Shown here one piece after another: positions 15,681 through 23,597 of a stretch of 34,266 bases of DNA. The first letter of the stretch is position 1. Each line of letters begins with the position of its first letter. Location: the NCBI GenBank assembly GCA_964510515.1, contig CAZEAU010000024.1, forward strand, positions 1 through 34,266, written 5' to 3'. The notes below the pieces were generated by a model. It saw nothing but the letters and a program-made list of their open reading frames with translations. It had not been told where the DNA came from and did not search any database. The stretch is from SURF-21 sp964510515. Lineage in GTDB: Bacteria; Actinomycetota; Geothermincolia; Geothermincolales; RBG-13-55-18. Position numbers and translations under genes: made by a program.

Positions 15681-16898
15681 CTAATGCGGAGGCGTCCCGG
15701 GCCCCATGCCAAGACATGCCGCCCTGGCCTGGTTGTAGCTGGCGGAAAAGCTGGCGCCGTGGGCCTGGCACGTGTTGCTGTACGTATCTATGGCACCCTT
15801 TGCCGTTGTGTTCGTGCCCCCCGATGCCGCCCACTGCACCGCGAAAGTATCGGCCTGAATGGCTGCGCTGAGCATGCTGGAGAGGCTGACCTGCGCGGCC
15901 TGGAATTCTGAAGTAGGGCGGAAACCTCCCGCCTGCGTCAATAATTTCTCTCGGTTCTCCTTGACGACAAGAAAGGTCTGGGCGACCTCATACCATCCCG
16001 GGTCAAACTGAGACATGCTCAATGCCCTTTTGTAAGCCTGGTTGAACACCTGCCGGTACTGCCTGTATTCCATTATCAGGGGTTCTACCTGCGCAACATA
16101 CGCCTCCATCTGCGCTTTTTTCTCGAGGTCCTGCCATACCTCTATGCTCGCCACGCTGCTCTCCGTTTCGTTCCCGGCTGCATCGTATGCCACCGCTTTT
16201 ATGGCGTAGGTGTCCGCCCGTGACACGACGTACGAGTGCGCGAATACCGGCCCCTCGTCGCTTTTGAACGTCGCCACCTTCTCCCCGTTGATGAGTATGT
16301 CCACCTTGTTCAGCTCGACTTCGTCCGAGGCTTCCACCTCGATATCGATGCTCGCAGCGGCGCCCGGCGCGAACCCCATCTCGACGCGGGAACTCGGAGC
16401 GGGCCGGATTATCTCCACCTGCGGGGGCGTAGTGTCCTTGGCCTCCTCCTTGCCCTTGAGCACGAAGAAAGTGGTAGCCAGGCCTGCGACAAGCAGAAGC
16501 CCGGCGATGATTATCCCGATCAGCACCGGCATGGTCATGAATCTCTTCTTGCTCGTTGCCTCATCACTCGCTGCTCCAAGATCGGAGAATGCGCCAGGGT
16601 GATAGGCCAACTCTGTCGAACCAATAAGTATATGATCGCCTTCCTGCAGAATGTGGCTCTGGATGTTGTTCCCGTTGACGATGGTACCGTTCGTGCTGTC
16701 GAGGTCGTCTATTATCACCGCTTCCATCCTGATGGTGATGCGCGCGTGGCGGTGCGAGACCATGCTGTCGGGGATGGTGATGTCGTTGTCCTCGCTCCTG
16801 CCGATCGTCACTTCCTGCTTTACCAGGGGGAAGGACATGCCGACCAGCGCCCCGCCCCTTACCTCCAGGAACGGTGAAGACCCCGGGATGAAGTTCAT
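15681..16898 (-). CDS. FHA-domain membrane protein with Ig-like and helical external domains
   Basis: A 405-residue protein. The cytoplasmic FHA domain (about 10-98) has IGRSEDND at 32-39, SHRHA at 48-52 and DSTNGT at 67-72, the complete phosphothreonine-binding set. One membrane helix follows at about 121-148. Outside, an Ig-like domain (about 156-255) starts with DTTPPQVEI and contains DILINGE and AYDAAGNE. The C-terminal helical part (about 257-395) aligns without large gaps to the external domain of kinase A (shared PxxEFxxA and spacing). The ATG follows GGGGGGGAG. It lies 9 bases after the small zinc-ribbon gene and 40 before kinase B. The likely role is a phospho-dependent membrane scaffold that senses the same external signal as kinase A (inference). 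Confidence 0.9.
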   Translation of the reverse strand: MNFIPGSSPFLEVRGGALVGMSFPLVKQEVTIGRSEDNDITIPDSMVSHRHARITIRMEAVIIDDLDSTNGTIVNGNNIQSHILQEGDHILIGSTELAYHPGAFSDLGAASDEATSKKRFMTMPVLIGIIIAGLLLVAGLATTFFVLKGKEEAKDTTPPQVEIIRPAPSSRVEMGFAPGAAASIDIEVEASDEVELNKVDILINGEKVATFKSDEGPVFAHSYVVSRADTYAIKAVAYDAAGNETESSVASIEVWQDLEKKAQMEAYVAQVEPLIMEYRQYRQVFNQAYKRALSMSQFDPGWYEVAQTFLVVKENREKLLTQAGGFRPTSEFQAAQVSLSSMLSAAIQADTFAVQWAASGGTNTTAKGAIDTYSNTCQAHGASFSASYNQARAACLGMGPGTPPH

Positions 16899-16907
16899 CT
16901 CCCCCCC

Positions 16908-17453
16908 CTATAGATAGCCGGCTATCAGGATGATGAGCACGACGATCATGATGGTTATAAATGCTATTATCGTTACCGCCAGAATCACAGTATATTTCGA
17001 ACCCTCTTCATCTTTGCTCTTTTTCAGCTGCTGCGCCGGGGGAAAGACTGGCGTGGGTACGGGGGATATGCCCTCCATCTCTGTCCTTGCCCCCAGCACC
17101 CCGCTCTTGTAGGAGGTCTTCATCCTCTGGACTTCGACACCGCCCGATGTGGCTGAGTTCCAGACCCGTGCCGGGCGGCCGTCCAGCGTGTGCCTCATGT
17201 CGACGATAGCTTTGCGCGTAATCGTCGCGCCGCAATTACTGCAGAAGCCTGTATCCTGTCCGCACGCGGCGCCGCACTTGGGGCACACGTCCCCTCGCTG
17301 GCCGCTCTCATGTTCATCCTTCTTGATCATGAAGGTAGGGCTTGATCCGAGTCCGGGCTTTTCGTCATCGCGGTGGGTTCCCCGGCTGCCTCCCCCCCAA
17401 GGGGCGCCGGCGCAGGGAAAGTCCAGGGTGCCGTTCTTGTCTGTATCGCTCAT
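16908..17453 (-). CDS. Zinc-ribbon, C-terminally anchored membrane protein
   Basis: A 181-residue protein of unknown function. A disordered N-terminus (1-50) includes SSPTFMI with Thr40, resembling the Thr-hydrophobic motif of the kinase linkers. A zinc ribbon follows: CPKCG (Cys57, Cys60) and CSNCG (Cys71, Cys74). After a low-complexity stretch, one strongly hydrophobic helix at about 154-180 ends the protein, so nearly all of it is cytoplasmic. The ATG at 17453 follows GGGAG; a longer frame to 17507 would overlap the preceding FHA gene and is less likely. The gap to the preceding stop is 17 bases and to the next gene 9 bases, firmly inside the operon. Confidence 0.75.
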   Translation of the reverse strand: MSDTDKNGTLDFPCAGAPWGGGSRGTHRDDEKPGLGSSPTFMIKKDEHESGQRGDVCPKCGAACGQDTGFCSNCGATITRKAIVDMRHTLDGRPARVWNSATSGGVEVQRMKTSYKSGVLGARTEMEGISPVPTPVFPPAQQLKKSKDEEGSKYTVILAVTIIAFITIMIVVLIILIAGYL

Positions 17454-17470
17454 CAACAACACTCCCGCTT

Positions 17471-17947
17471 TCAAATGCGCGTAAAGGACAGCCTGTAATT
17501 GCCGCACGCGACGATGTCGCCATCACGGAGACTGTACGCATGCTGGGGCGTGAGCTTCCTCCCGTTGATGTAGGTGGCATTGGTGCTGTTGAGGTCCACG
17601 ATATAGAAATCGCCCGCTTCGTACACTACCTTGGCGTGCAGCCTCGAGACCCCCTGCTGCAGTGCCACTGGTTCGTCCAGGCATATTTCCGTCTTCAGCC
17701 CCCTTGCCGGGTCTCCTCTGCCTATCATGTACTCCTTCCCGGGTTCCAGCACGAACTCGACGCCGGTTATCAGCGAGCGAAGGGAACCGCTCGCCGATCT
17801 CCTCTCCTCCATCACGGGCGCCCGGCCTGGCAAATGCGGGGCTCGCTGCGGCTCTGCCCCCTCACTTCCCGTCAATGCCGCTCCGCAGCCATCGCAATAG
17901 TTCGCAAAGTCGAGGTTCTCGTTGCCGCACCGCATGCACTTCTTCAC
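17471..17947 (-). CDS. Zinc-ribbon/FHA phosphothreonine-binding protein
   Basis: A 158-residue soluble protein. The N-terminal zinc ribbon uses CMRCG (Cys4, Cys7) and CDGCG (Cys18, Cys21). A linker leads into the FHA domain (about 62-157) with MIGRGD at 74-79, SRLHA at 101-105, LNSTNATYING at 119-129 and a final strand. The FHA core is complete, though Gly of STNG is Ala. The architecture resembles GarA/Rv1827-like regulators, here with the ribbon in place of the regulatory tail. The start is GTG with GGAGG about 10 bases upstream; it begins 19 bases after the stop of the ABC permease gene. It is a good candidate reader of threonines phosphorylated by the operon's kinase (inference). Confidence 0.88.
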   Translation of the reverse strand: MKKCMRCGNENLDFANYCDGCGAALTGSEGAEPQRAPHLPGRAPVMEERRSASGSLRSLITGVEFVLEPGKEYMIGRGDPARGLKTEICLDEPVALQQGVSRLHAKVVYEAGDFYIVDLNSTNATYINGRKLTPQHAYSLRDGDIVACGNYRLSFTRI

Positions 17948-17966
17948 TGGTCCAGGACCTCCGTTA

Positions 17967-19352
17967 TCAGAACTCCGATCTCAACGCCTCCGTTATCTCG
18001 ACCCTGGTAGCCTGCCGGGCAGGAAAAACCCCGGCGAGCACGCCGACCACAAAGGCGGCAGCGAAAGCCACCAGCACTCCCGACAGGGTGGGGGTGGCGG
18101 GAAGGACGCTCAGGTTTATGAGCAGGGCGGCGATAATGCCCAGCGGGATCCCGATGAAAGCTCCGATTATGCACAGTAATACCGATTCGAACAGGAACTG
18201 CGATATGATCATTTTCTTGGATGCCCCTTGTGCAAGCCTTACCCCGATCTCCTTGGTCCTCTCCTTGACCGATACATACATTATATTCGCTACCCCGACA
18301 CCCCCTGTTAACAGGGAGATGGTGGCAACACCGAAGACCAGCGCGTTCAACACCGCAAAGATGTACTCGTAGGTGCTCATGAGGTCTTCCTGGGTCTGGA
18401 TATTGAAATCGGCCCTCTCCAGGTCCGGGTTGTCGGCCATGTGGTTTTCCAGGATCGCCTCCTCCAGCTCCTCCTTCGCAACGCTTACGTTGTCTTCGGA
18501 ATCAACCGCTATGTTGATCTCCAACACCCTGTCGCTGAACCCGCCCGCCAGGACCTGGGCATCGGTGATGGGGATATAGATCTCCAGGTTGGGGTTGTTG
18601 AGGACCGTTTTCCTCCTCTCCTCCATCACCCCAACTACCTCGAACTCCATGCTCATCGTTGGGCTCGGAGTTGGGTCATCGGGGTTGATGGCCGACGGAT
18701 CCGCATATTTTACGGTGATCTTCTCCCCCAGTACTCCCTTATCGACGGAATCAAACAGGGTGCGCGCGACCAGCGTCCCCAGCGCGCATTCGCCTATTTC
18801 TTCTGAACCGTCATCCTCGTTGCCGTCATCCTCGTTGCCGCTATCTTCCGGCTCCTCTTCGGCCTTCGTCTCGAAGCCGAGAAAGCTTCCGTGCGCCACC
18901 TCGACTTTGTTCATCCCTATGTAATGGTTGTCCGTCCCCTTAACGAAGGTGTGCGTCTTCCTCGCCTGGCCGTCCTTGTCCTCTCCTCCCTCGATCTCGT
19001 ACGCCATCTGTATCATGGGGTACGCGTCCTCCACGTACTCACATGCCCGGGCTGTCTCCACGTCATTCAACGTCAGCGTGCTCGAGCCGAGGTTGGGCTG
19101 CGACAGCATCTGTATCTGGCTGGCAGATATGCCCTCCGTCTCGGAGACCGGCTCTCCGCTCCTGACGATAAGGAGGTTGGTCCCCATGTCCTTTATCTCT
19201 TTCGTGATCTGGTTTCTCACCCCCTGCCCCATGGCGATCAGGGCGATCACGGATGCTATCCCGAATATGACGCCGATGATCGAGAGCATGGCCCGCATGG
19301 GATTGATGGTCAGGGACCTCAGGGCGGTGCGAAAAATCTCTTTGACGTTCAT
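17967..19352 (-). CDS. MacB-like ABC transporter permease (FtsX family)
   Basis: A 461-residue permease with the MacB layout: membrane helix 1 at about 20-43, a large external domain (MacB_PCD, about 48-325), then three helices at about 330-358, 382-413 and 423-446. The coupling region ERTKEIGVRLAQGAS (364-378) is the family hallmark. The external domain contains an acidic low-complexity stretch at about 164-187 with repeated NEDDG, encoded by two 15-bp tandem DNA units. It pairs with the ATPase gene 23 bases upstream to form a mechanotransmission-type exporter. No periplasmic adaptor (MacA) or TolC is encoded here, as expected for a single-membrane cell. The substrate is unknown; peptides, lipoproteins or signalling across the membrane are possible. 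Confidence 0.92.
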   Translation of the reverse strand: MNVKEIFRTALRSLTINPMRAMLSIIGVIFGIASVIALIAMGQGVRNQITKEIKDMGTNLLIVRSGEPVSETEGISASQIQMLSQPNLGSSTLTLNDVETARACEYVEDAYPMIQMAYEIEGGEDKDGQARKTHTFVKGTDNHYIGMNKVEVAHGSFLGFETKAEEEPEDSGNEDDGNEDDGSEEIGECALGTLVARTLFDSVDKGVLGEKITVKYADPSAINPDDPTPSPTMSMEFEVVGVMEERRKTVLNNPNLEIYIPITDAQVLAGGFSDRVLEINIAVDSEDNVSVAKEELEEAILENHMADNPDLERADFNIQTQEDLMSTYEYIFAVLNALVFGVATISLLTGGVGVANIMYVSVKERTKEIGVRLAQGASKKMIISQFLFESVLLCIIGAFIGIPLGIIAALLINLSVLPATPTLSGVLVAFAAAFVVGVLAGVFPARQATRVEITEALRSEF

Positions 19353-19375
19353 CCTGTCCCCCGCTCAACTTGCTT

Positions 19376-20338
19376 TCATGCATCATCTAGCGAGCTGCCG
19401 CAGCTTATGCAATACCTGGCGAACGGCCTGTTCGGGGTGGAACAGTACGGACAATCGACCTTCAACCCCATGAGCTTACGCATTATAGTATCAGACATCT
19501 TTGCCGATATGTTCAGGGTAAAACCACAGTTCGCGCAGAACCGAGCTTGCGGGCGGTTGCCGAAATTGCACTTCGCGCAGACCCTCTGGTTTACCGACAC
19601 CGGGCCCTCGTCTCGGCTGCTGATGATCTCCTCCTCTGAGACCACCTTGGACTGGACAGACTTGTCGTTGACGATCTTCCCATCGCTAAGCTCGACGATG
19701 CGTCTTGCGTATGCGGCGACGTTAGCGTCATGGGTCACGAGGATAATGGTCCGGCCCTGCTCGTTCAGCCTCTGCAGTATCCCCATGACCTCTTTGCCCG
19801 AATTCTGGTCCAATGCTCCCGTCGGCTCATCCGCCAGGATGATGGAGGGTTCGTTCACGATAGCCCTGGCGATGGCGACCCTTTGCCTCTGCCCCCCCGA
19901 CAGCTCGTTAGGCTTGTGGTGGACGCGGTCCCCCAAGCCGACCGCGTCCAGGGACCGCCTGGCGGCGGCTTCGCCCTGCTTTCTGGAAACGCCGGAGTAC
20001 TGGATCGGCACCAGCACGTTGTTGAGGGCGTTCTCGTGGGGGAGGAGGTTGAATGACTGGAAGATAAACCCTATGTGCTTGTTGCGTATCTTCGCCAGCT
20101 GCTGGTCATCCAGGGACATGATATCCGACCCGCCGATCCTTACCCGCCCCGAGGACGGCTTGTCCAGGCACCCGGCGATCTGCAGCATGGTCGATTTTCC
20201 GCATCCCGAAGGGCCCATGATGGATACCATGTCCCCCTGCGCGATCTCCAGGGTTATACCTTTCAGGGCATGCACCTGTGTCTCGCCCATCGTGTAAGTC
20301 TTCGTCACTCCCAGGAGTTGCAGGACCGTGTTTCCCAT
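19376..20338 (-). CDS. MacB-type ABC ATPase with fused C-terminal double zinc ribbon
   Basis: A 320-residue ATP-binding subunit. The ATPase domain (about 4-228) has Walker A GPSGCGKST at 42-50, Q-loop at 94, signature LSGGQRQ at 146-152, Walker B ILADEPTGALD at 167-177 and the His switch THD at 202-204, all in the LolD/MacB style. An extra C-terminal segment of about 80 residues holds two zinc ribbons: CAKC...CANC (254, 257, 268, 271) and CPYC...CISC (296, 299, 310, 313). Standard MacB/LolD ATPases lack this. The ATG at 20338 follows AGGGTGA; a longer start at 20365 is less likely. The ribbons could tether the ATPase to zinc-ribbon FHA proteins of the same operon (inference). Confidence 0.92.
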   Translation of the reverse strand: MGNTVLQLLGVTKTYTMGETQVHALKGITLEIAQGDMVSIMGPSGCGKSTMLQIAGCLDKPSSGRVRIGGSDIMSLDDQQLAKIRNKHIGFIFQSFNLLPHENALNNVLVPIQYSGVSRKQGEAAARRSLDAVGLGDRVHHKPNELSGGQRQRVAIARAIVNEPSIILADEPTGALDQNSGKEVMGILQRLNEQGRTIILVTHDANVAAYARRIVELSDGKIVNDKSVQSKVVSEEEIISSRDEGPVSVNQRVCAKCNFGNRPQARFCANCGFTLNISAKMSDTIMRKLMGLKVDCPYCSTPNRPFARYCISCGSSLDDA

Positions 20339-20435
20339 TTGATCACCCTGGAGGCAAGCAAGCATTTCGCATGAGTTACCGCCTCATTCTTTCTCTTCAT
20401 CATCCGCCGGCGTTTTCCGGCTGATTCGTAAAGGG

Positions 20436-22247
20436 TCACTGCGCCGCGAACACCTTGCTCTCCCCGTAGGTGAACGCTACCTGGCCTGACCCCTGACACG
20501 TCTGGCAGGCGACCTTGCCGCTTCCGCCACAGGCAGCGCATGCCAGCCTGCCGGAACCGCCGCATTGGCTGCATTGCCTCCTCCCGCTACCCCCGCAGGA
20601 GCTGCATGTCGCCGTACCCGTTCCGGCACAATTACTGCAGTTATATGGCCCGCTTACAGTCTTTCCCCTGGTGCAATAGTAGCAATATGACCACGAATAT
20701 CTTTGTGAATATGTGATGATGCGCCCACATGAGGTGCATCTCCAATAGTAGCCATATCCAGCACAAACCGAGCAGTTGTAAGTCCCTCTCCCCCCGCACG
20801 AAGAACATGAGCTGCCCCCCCCGCCGCCGCAAGCCGCGCAGACGCTCGAACCGGCGCCCGCACATCCCTGACACGTTATATTGCCCGCTCCCTCACAACC
20901 GCCGCATTGCATGTGGTTCTCTGGCAAGCCTATAAAGGCGATGATGCCGCTGCTGAAATGCTCCTCTATGTTGTCGAGCTGCGGCCGGGAGAGCTCCGCT
21001 TCGAGCGGGAGGCAATACGTCGCCACGAACGTTTCGTCCCTCCTTATCTTCCTTGCCTCCCATGCGACAAGCCCTTCCTCTTTGTCTCCCTTGTTCGTCT
21101 CCGGGTTAAATACAAGCTTTCCCTTGCTGCTGAGTATCCTGGGGAGCTGCTCCTCGACCTGGAGCACGGCGAGAGGCTTTCTTCCCAGGTTTTCTACCTT
21201 CAAGTCCACCGTAAAGCGGAAAGGAGATTCACCGACGTTCTTTTCCATGGTAAGCGCTCGCTCTACGCGCAGGTCATAGCCGATGCGATCTGAGCGAGAC
21301 CATTCATACAACAACTGCCTCCTGCCGGTCAGGAAGAATACCGTCAGGAACGTGGCCGTGCCGGCTACGATGACGCTGACGGCACAGATAAGGACCGCTA
21401 TCCTGTGTCGCTTGAGCCATGACTTCGGTTTCTCCTGTGCTTCCGCCGACAGATCGAGCGGAGCCGTTTCGGGGACAACCGCGGCGATATCGGTATGCGC
21501 GACACCCGGAGCATACGAAGCCTGCACTAACCCATATTCCCGCTTCTCTCCCTCCGCAGGCTGCAGCATGACGGTCGGAGGCGCAACTACGAGTGCCCCC
21601 TCGCTCCCATCTTCTTCGGTTTCCTCCTCTTCCCTGCCCTTGAGGAGAACGGTCTCCGCGGATGCTCCCTCCGAAACTGACTCGGCCGCTTCATTTTTTC
21701 CCAGGGCATCTTCATCTTCGGCGGGCTCGCCTTCGCCCTCATCGACTTGCGTGCCTGCCCGCGTTTCTCCTTCTTCGGCGCAGGAGCTCTCCCCCAGTAT
21801 CACCGTTGCGGGCGCGTCGTCCTTTAGCGGCGCCTCTTCCTCTTCCGGATTGATTCCAGTGTCATCGGCCGCGCCCGGTTTGACGTTAAGGGTATCTCCG
21901 TCCGAGACTATCTCGCCTTCGATAGCCTCCTCCCCCCCGTCGACTTGAGGCTCGGGCGGCCTATTCGCTGTGATTACCTCGCTGGCTATCTGCTCGAGGA
22001 TGGTAAGCCCACGATCGTGTGCAAGCTCGCCAGCCCAGCTGTCGGGTTTTCCCTCCTGCAGGTATATGGTCTCCAAGGTGCTGGAGATGAAGCCGAGGTA
22101 GGGTTCCACGTTCTGGGCGTACCACTGCTTCTCTTCGGGGTTTAAGTCGCCTATCCTCTTGTTGAGCACATTCCGGGTCTCTTTGGGGAGCTGCCTCCCC
22201 TGCCTGGAGATGAATTTCGCCAATCTTTTTGTAAATTTCTTAGACAA
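20436..22247 (-). CDS. Large membrane protein with twelve DnaJ-type CxxCxGxG units
   Basis: A 603-residue protein heading the operon. Residues 1-95 are helical, and about 100-275 form a long acidic, disordered cytoplasmic region with three related sites: PATVIL (Thr148), AETVLL (Thr199), PPTVML (Thr225). A membrane helix lies at about 282-306 after KRHR, so the rest is outside: a beta-rich domain (about 312-445) and twelve cysteine units from CGGCEGAG (448) to CQTCQGSG (581), including two degenerate ones (CTSCGRI, CYYCTRGK). The C-terminus ends YGESKVFAAQ. It is paralogous to the gene at 10234-11070. The start is TTG at 22247 with AAAAGG upstream; an in-frame stop lies just before it, so no earlier start is available. 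Function unknown; metal binding or disulphide exchange at the surface is possible. Confidence 0.88.
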   Translation of the reverse strand: MSKKFTKRLAKFISRQGRQLPKETRNVLNKRIGDLNPEEKQWYAQNVEPYLGFISSTLETIYLQEGKPDSWAGELAHDRGLTILEQIASEVITANRPPEPQVDGGEEAIEGEIVSDGDTLNVKPGAADDTGINPEEEEAPLKDDAPATVILGESSCAEEGETRAGTQVDEGEGEPAEDEDALGKNEAAESVSEGASAETVLLKGREEEETEEDGSEGALVVAPPTVMLQPAEGEKREYGLVQASYAPGVAHTDIAAVVPETAPLDLSAEAQEKPKSWLKRHRIAVLICAVSVIVAGTATFLTVFFLTGRRQLLYEWSRSDRIGYDLRVERALTMEKNVGESPFRFTVDLKVENLGRKPLAVLQVEEQLPRILSSKGKLVFNPETNKGDKEEGLVAWEARKIRRDETFVATYCLPLEAELSRPQLDNIEEHFSSGIIAFIGLPENHMQCGGCEGAGNITCQGCAGAGSSVCAACGGGGGSSCSSCGGRGTYNCSVCAGYGYYWRCTSCGRIITYSQRYSWSYCYYCTRGKTVSGPYNCSNCAGTGTATCSSCGGSGRRQCSQCGGSGRLACAACGGSGKVACQTCQGSGQVAFTYGESKVFAAQ

Positions 22248-22418
22248 CCCGACCGACCTTTTCTACTTCTCTCCGGTGGTCCTGCCCCGAAGACAATGGC
22301 TGATCGATAAGGAGAATTCTGCCGTAAGCACAGTCCCTGCAAGCACCCTTAGCAGCACCATGCCTCCATTTTCACAACGCCAAAAGAGCTGCTGCCGATA
22401 CCCCACCCTTGTCAGTTG

Positions 22419-22447
22419 ATTTTACATTCTTTCCTATCCTCTGGCAA
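22419..22447 (-). promoter_or_regulatory. Promoter of the seven-gene kinase/FHA/ABC operon
   Basis: On the minus strand TTGCCA (22442-22447) and TAAAAT (22419-22424) are 17 bases apart. Predicted start near 22412 gives a leader of about 165 bases before the TTG at 22247. It is the only good promoter candidate seen upstream of the tightly packed genes ending at 13994. Confidence 0.6.
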
Positions 22448-22685
22448 AAGCAGTGCCAGCAAAACAGTGCGGTAACCTGCCCCGGCCCTTTCGCTTCAGG
22501 GCGCCCAGCGAAACCGCAGCATCTCAACTTTTTCCATACCTTGCCGCCGCGGTTCATTCCGAGACCATGGCGGGCACAGCTTAAGTATGGTGTCTGCGAG
22601 TGTGTATAGGATTTAGCGCAACCGACGTGGCAATCCCTAAGTGTCCGAAGCGTCTTGAGTGATTGATGGGATGGATAAGGCACGA

Positions 22686-22749
22686 GGCGGGGTTGACCCC
22701 AGAAGTGCCCGAGGCGGGGTTGACCCCAGGAGTGCCACAAGAGTGCCAC
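22686..22749. repeat. GGGGTTGACCCC units beside the exonuclease 3' end
   Basis: Two tandem units GAGGCGGGGTTGACCCCA followed by GAAGTGCC and GGAGTGCC, then a further GAGTGCCA. The GTCCCTTC part seen elsewhere is missing. The cluster abuts the 3' end of a gene, as at 370 and 28783. Confidence 0.75.
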
Positions 22750-22784
22750 AGCGGAGCAAGCTAAAACGGGGCTTGACTCCATCT
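22748..22784. mobile_element. Remnant of the REPIN-like element forming a gene's 3' end
   Basis: AGCGGAGCAAGC followed by a degenerate tail and CCATCTGG resembles the right end of the element at 2103-2139 (AGCGGAGCAAGC...CCATCTG). It overlaps the last codons and the TAG stop of the exonuclease gene, so the final residues SQAPF are written by repeat DNA. Confidence 0.45.
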
Positions 22785-23597
22785 GGCCACGCGGTCCAGC
22801 CGTAAGGTCTTGACCATGCCGGTGCGGTGGCAGTAGGCGCGGAAGTACTCGCTCGCGCCCTGGCGGAACACCTGCAGCGGGGTGATCATGCGCGGCATCC
22901 CCGGCGAGGTCCCTCCCTCGTAGAACATCTCCACCACCGCTCCCTTCTCCACCAGCACCTGAAGGTCGGAAGCGGCGCCGCTCAGCTCCACGTCCAGCGT
23001 GGGCGCGAGCTCCGAGAAAGCGCCTATATAGCCGGGTATGCTGCTTACCTCCGGCAAGGTGGGCTGCCGGCGAAGGTAGCGCAGGAAGATCTCCATGGCG
23101 GTCAAGGCATCGGGGAGGCCGCGGTGATGGGTGTCCTGCCTGATGCCCAGGTAGCCGGCTACCGTGCCCAGGCGGTAGTTGGGAAAGCCGGGGAAAGCGC
23201 GCCGCGCCAGGCGCACGGTGTCGATCACGTGGTTGTCCAGCTGCGGCATACGGGCACGCGCGAGCTCCATGCCGATGATGCGCACATCGAAGCGGGCGTT
23301 GTGGGCGATGAACACCGCGTCGCCCAGGTAGGTGCGGAAGCCCTCCACCACCTCGGCGGGATGGGGACAGCCGCGCACCATGTCGTCGGCGATGCCGTGA
23401 ATCTCCGTGGCGTCGCGCTGAATGGGCTCCATGGGGTCGACCAGGGTGTGGAATTCGTCCACCACTCCCCGCGAGGTGAACCTCACCGCGCCCATCTCCA
23501 CGAGGCGGCTGCCCATGTAGAGGCCGGAGGTCTCCACATCGACAGCGCAGAAGACGTACCCCGCATTGCCGCCGCCGCTTTCGTCCATGGCAACCAT
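22761..23597 (-). CDS. DEDDh 3'-5' exonuclease with C-terminal WYL-like domain
   Basis: A 278-residue protein. The exonuclease domain (about 14-178) is of the DnaQ epsilon type: Asp20 and Glu22 in VDVETSG, HNARFDVR with Asp104, and HRGLPDA with His158 and Asp163, a complete DEDDh set. After a short linker, about 205-272 resemble a WYL domain: a helix LQVLVEKGAVVEMFYEGG, then RMITPLQVFRQGASEYFRAYC and a final KTLRLDRV. WYL domains bind nucleic acid or nucleotide ligands, so this may be a ligand-controlled nuclease for repair or RNA processing rather than a polymerase subunit (inference). The start at 23597 lacks a clear ribosome site; ATG 23588 is an alternative. The last residues derive from repeat DNA. 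Confidence 0.88.
   Translation of the reverse strand: MVAMDESGGGNAGYVFCAVDVETSGLYMGSRLVEMGAVRFTSRGVVDEFHTLVDPMEPIQRDATEIHGIADDMVRGCPHPAEVVEGFRTYLGDAVFIAHNARFDVRIIGMELARARMPQLDNHVIDTVRLARRAFPGFPNYRLGTVAGYLGIRQDTHHRGLPDALTAMEIFLRYLRRQPTLPEVSSIPGYIGAFSELAPTLDVELSGAASDLQVLVEKGAVVEMFYEGGTSPGMPRMITPLQVFRQGASEYFRAYCHRTGMVKTLRLDRVARWSQAPF

Larger units (their letters stand above)
22248..22760. other. Intergenic region: operon leader, promoter and repeat units
   Basis: No supported gene. It holds the operon promoter at 22419-22447 and its leader. Toward the right are two GGGGTTGACCCC cores (near 22690 and 22715), each followed by AGTGCC, and a remnant of the REPIN-like element overlapping the end of the exonuclease gene. 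The long antisense frame running through here across the exonuclease is not a gene. Confidence 0.6.

Noticed and set aside
8509..15871. Roughly 500-codon plus-strand open frames opposite kinases A and B
   Set aside because: They mirror the kinase coding strand, are Gly/His-rich and contain no recognisable domain.
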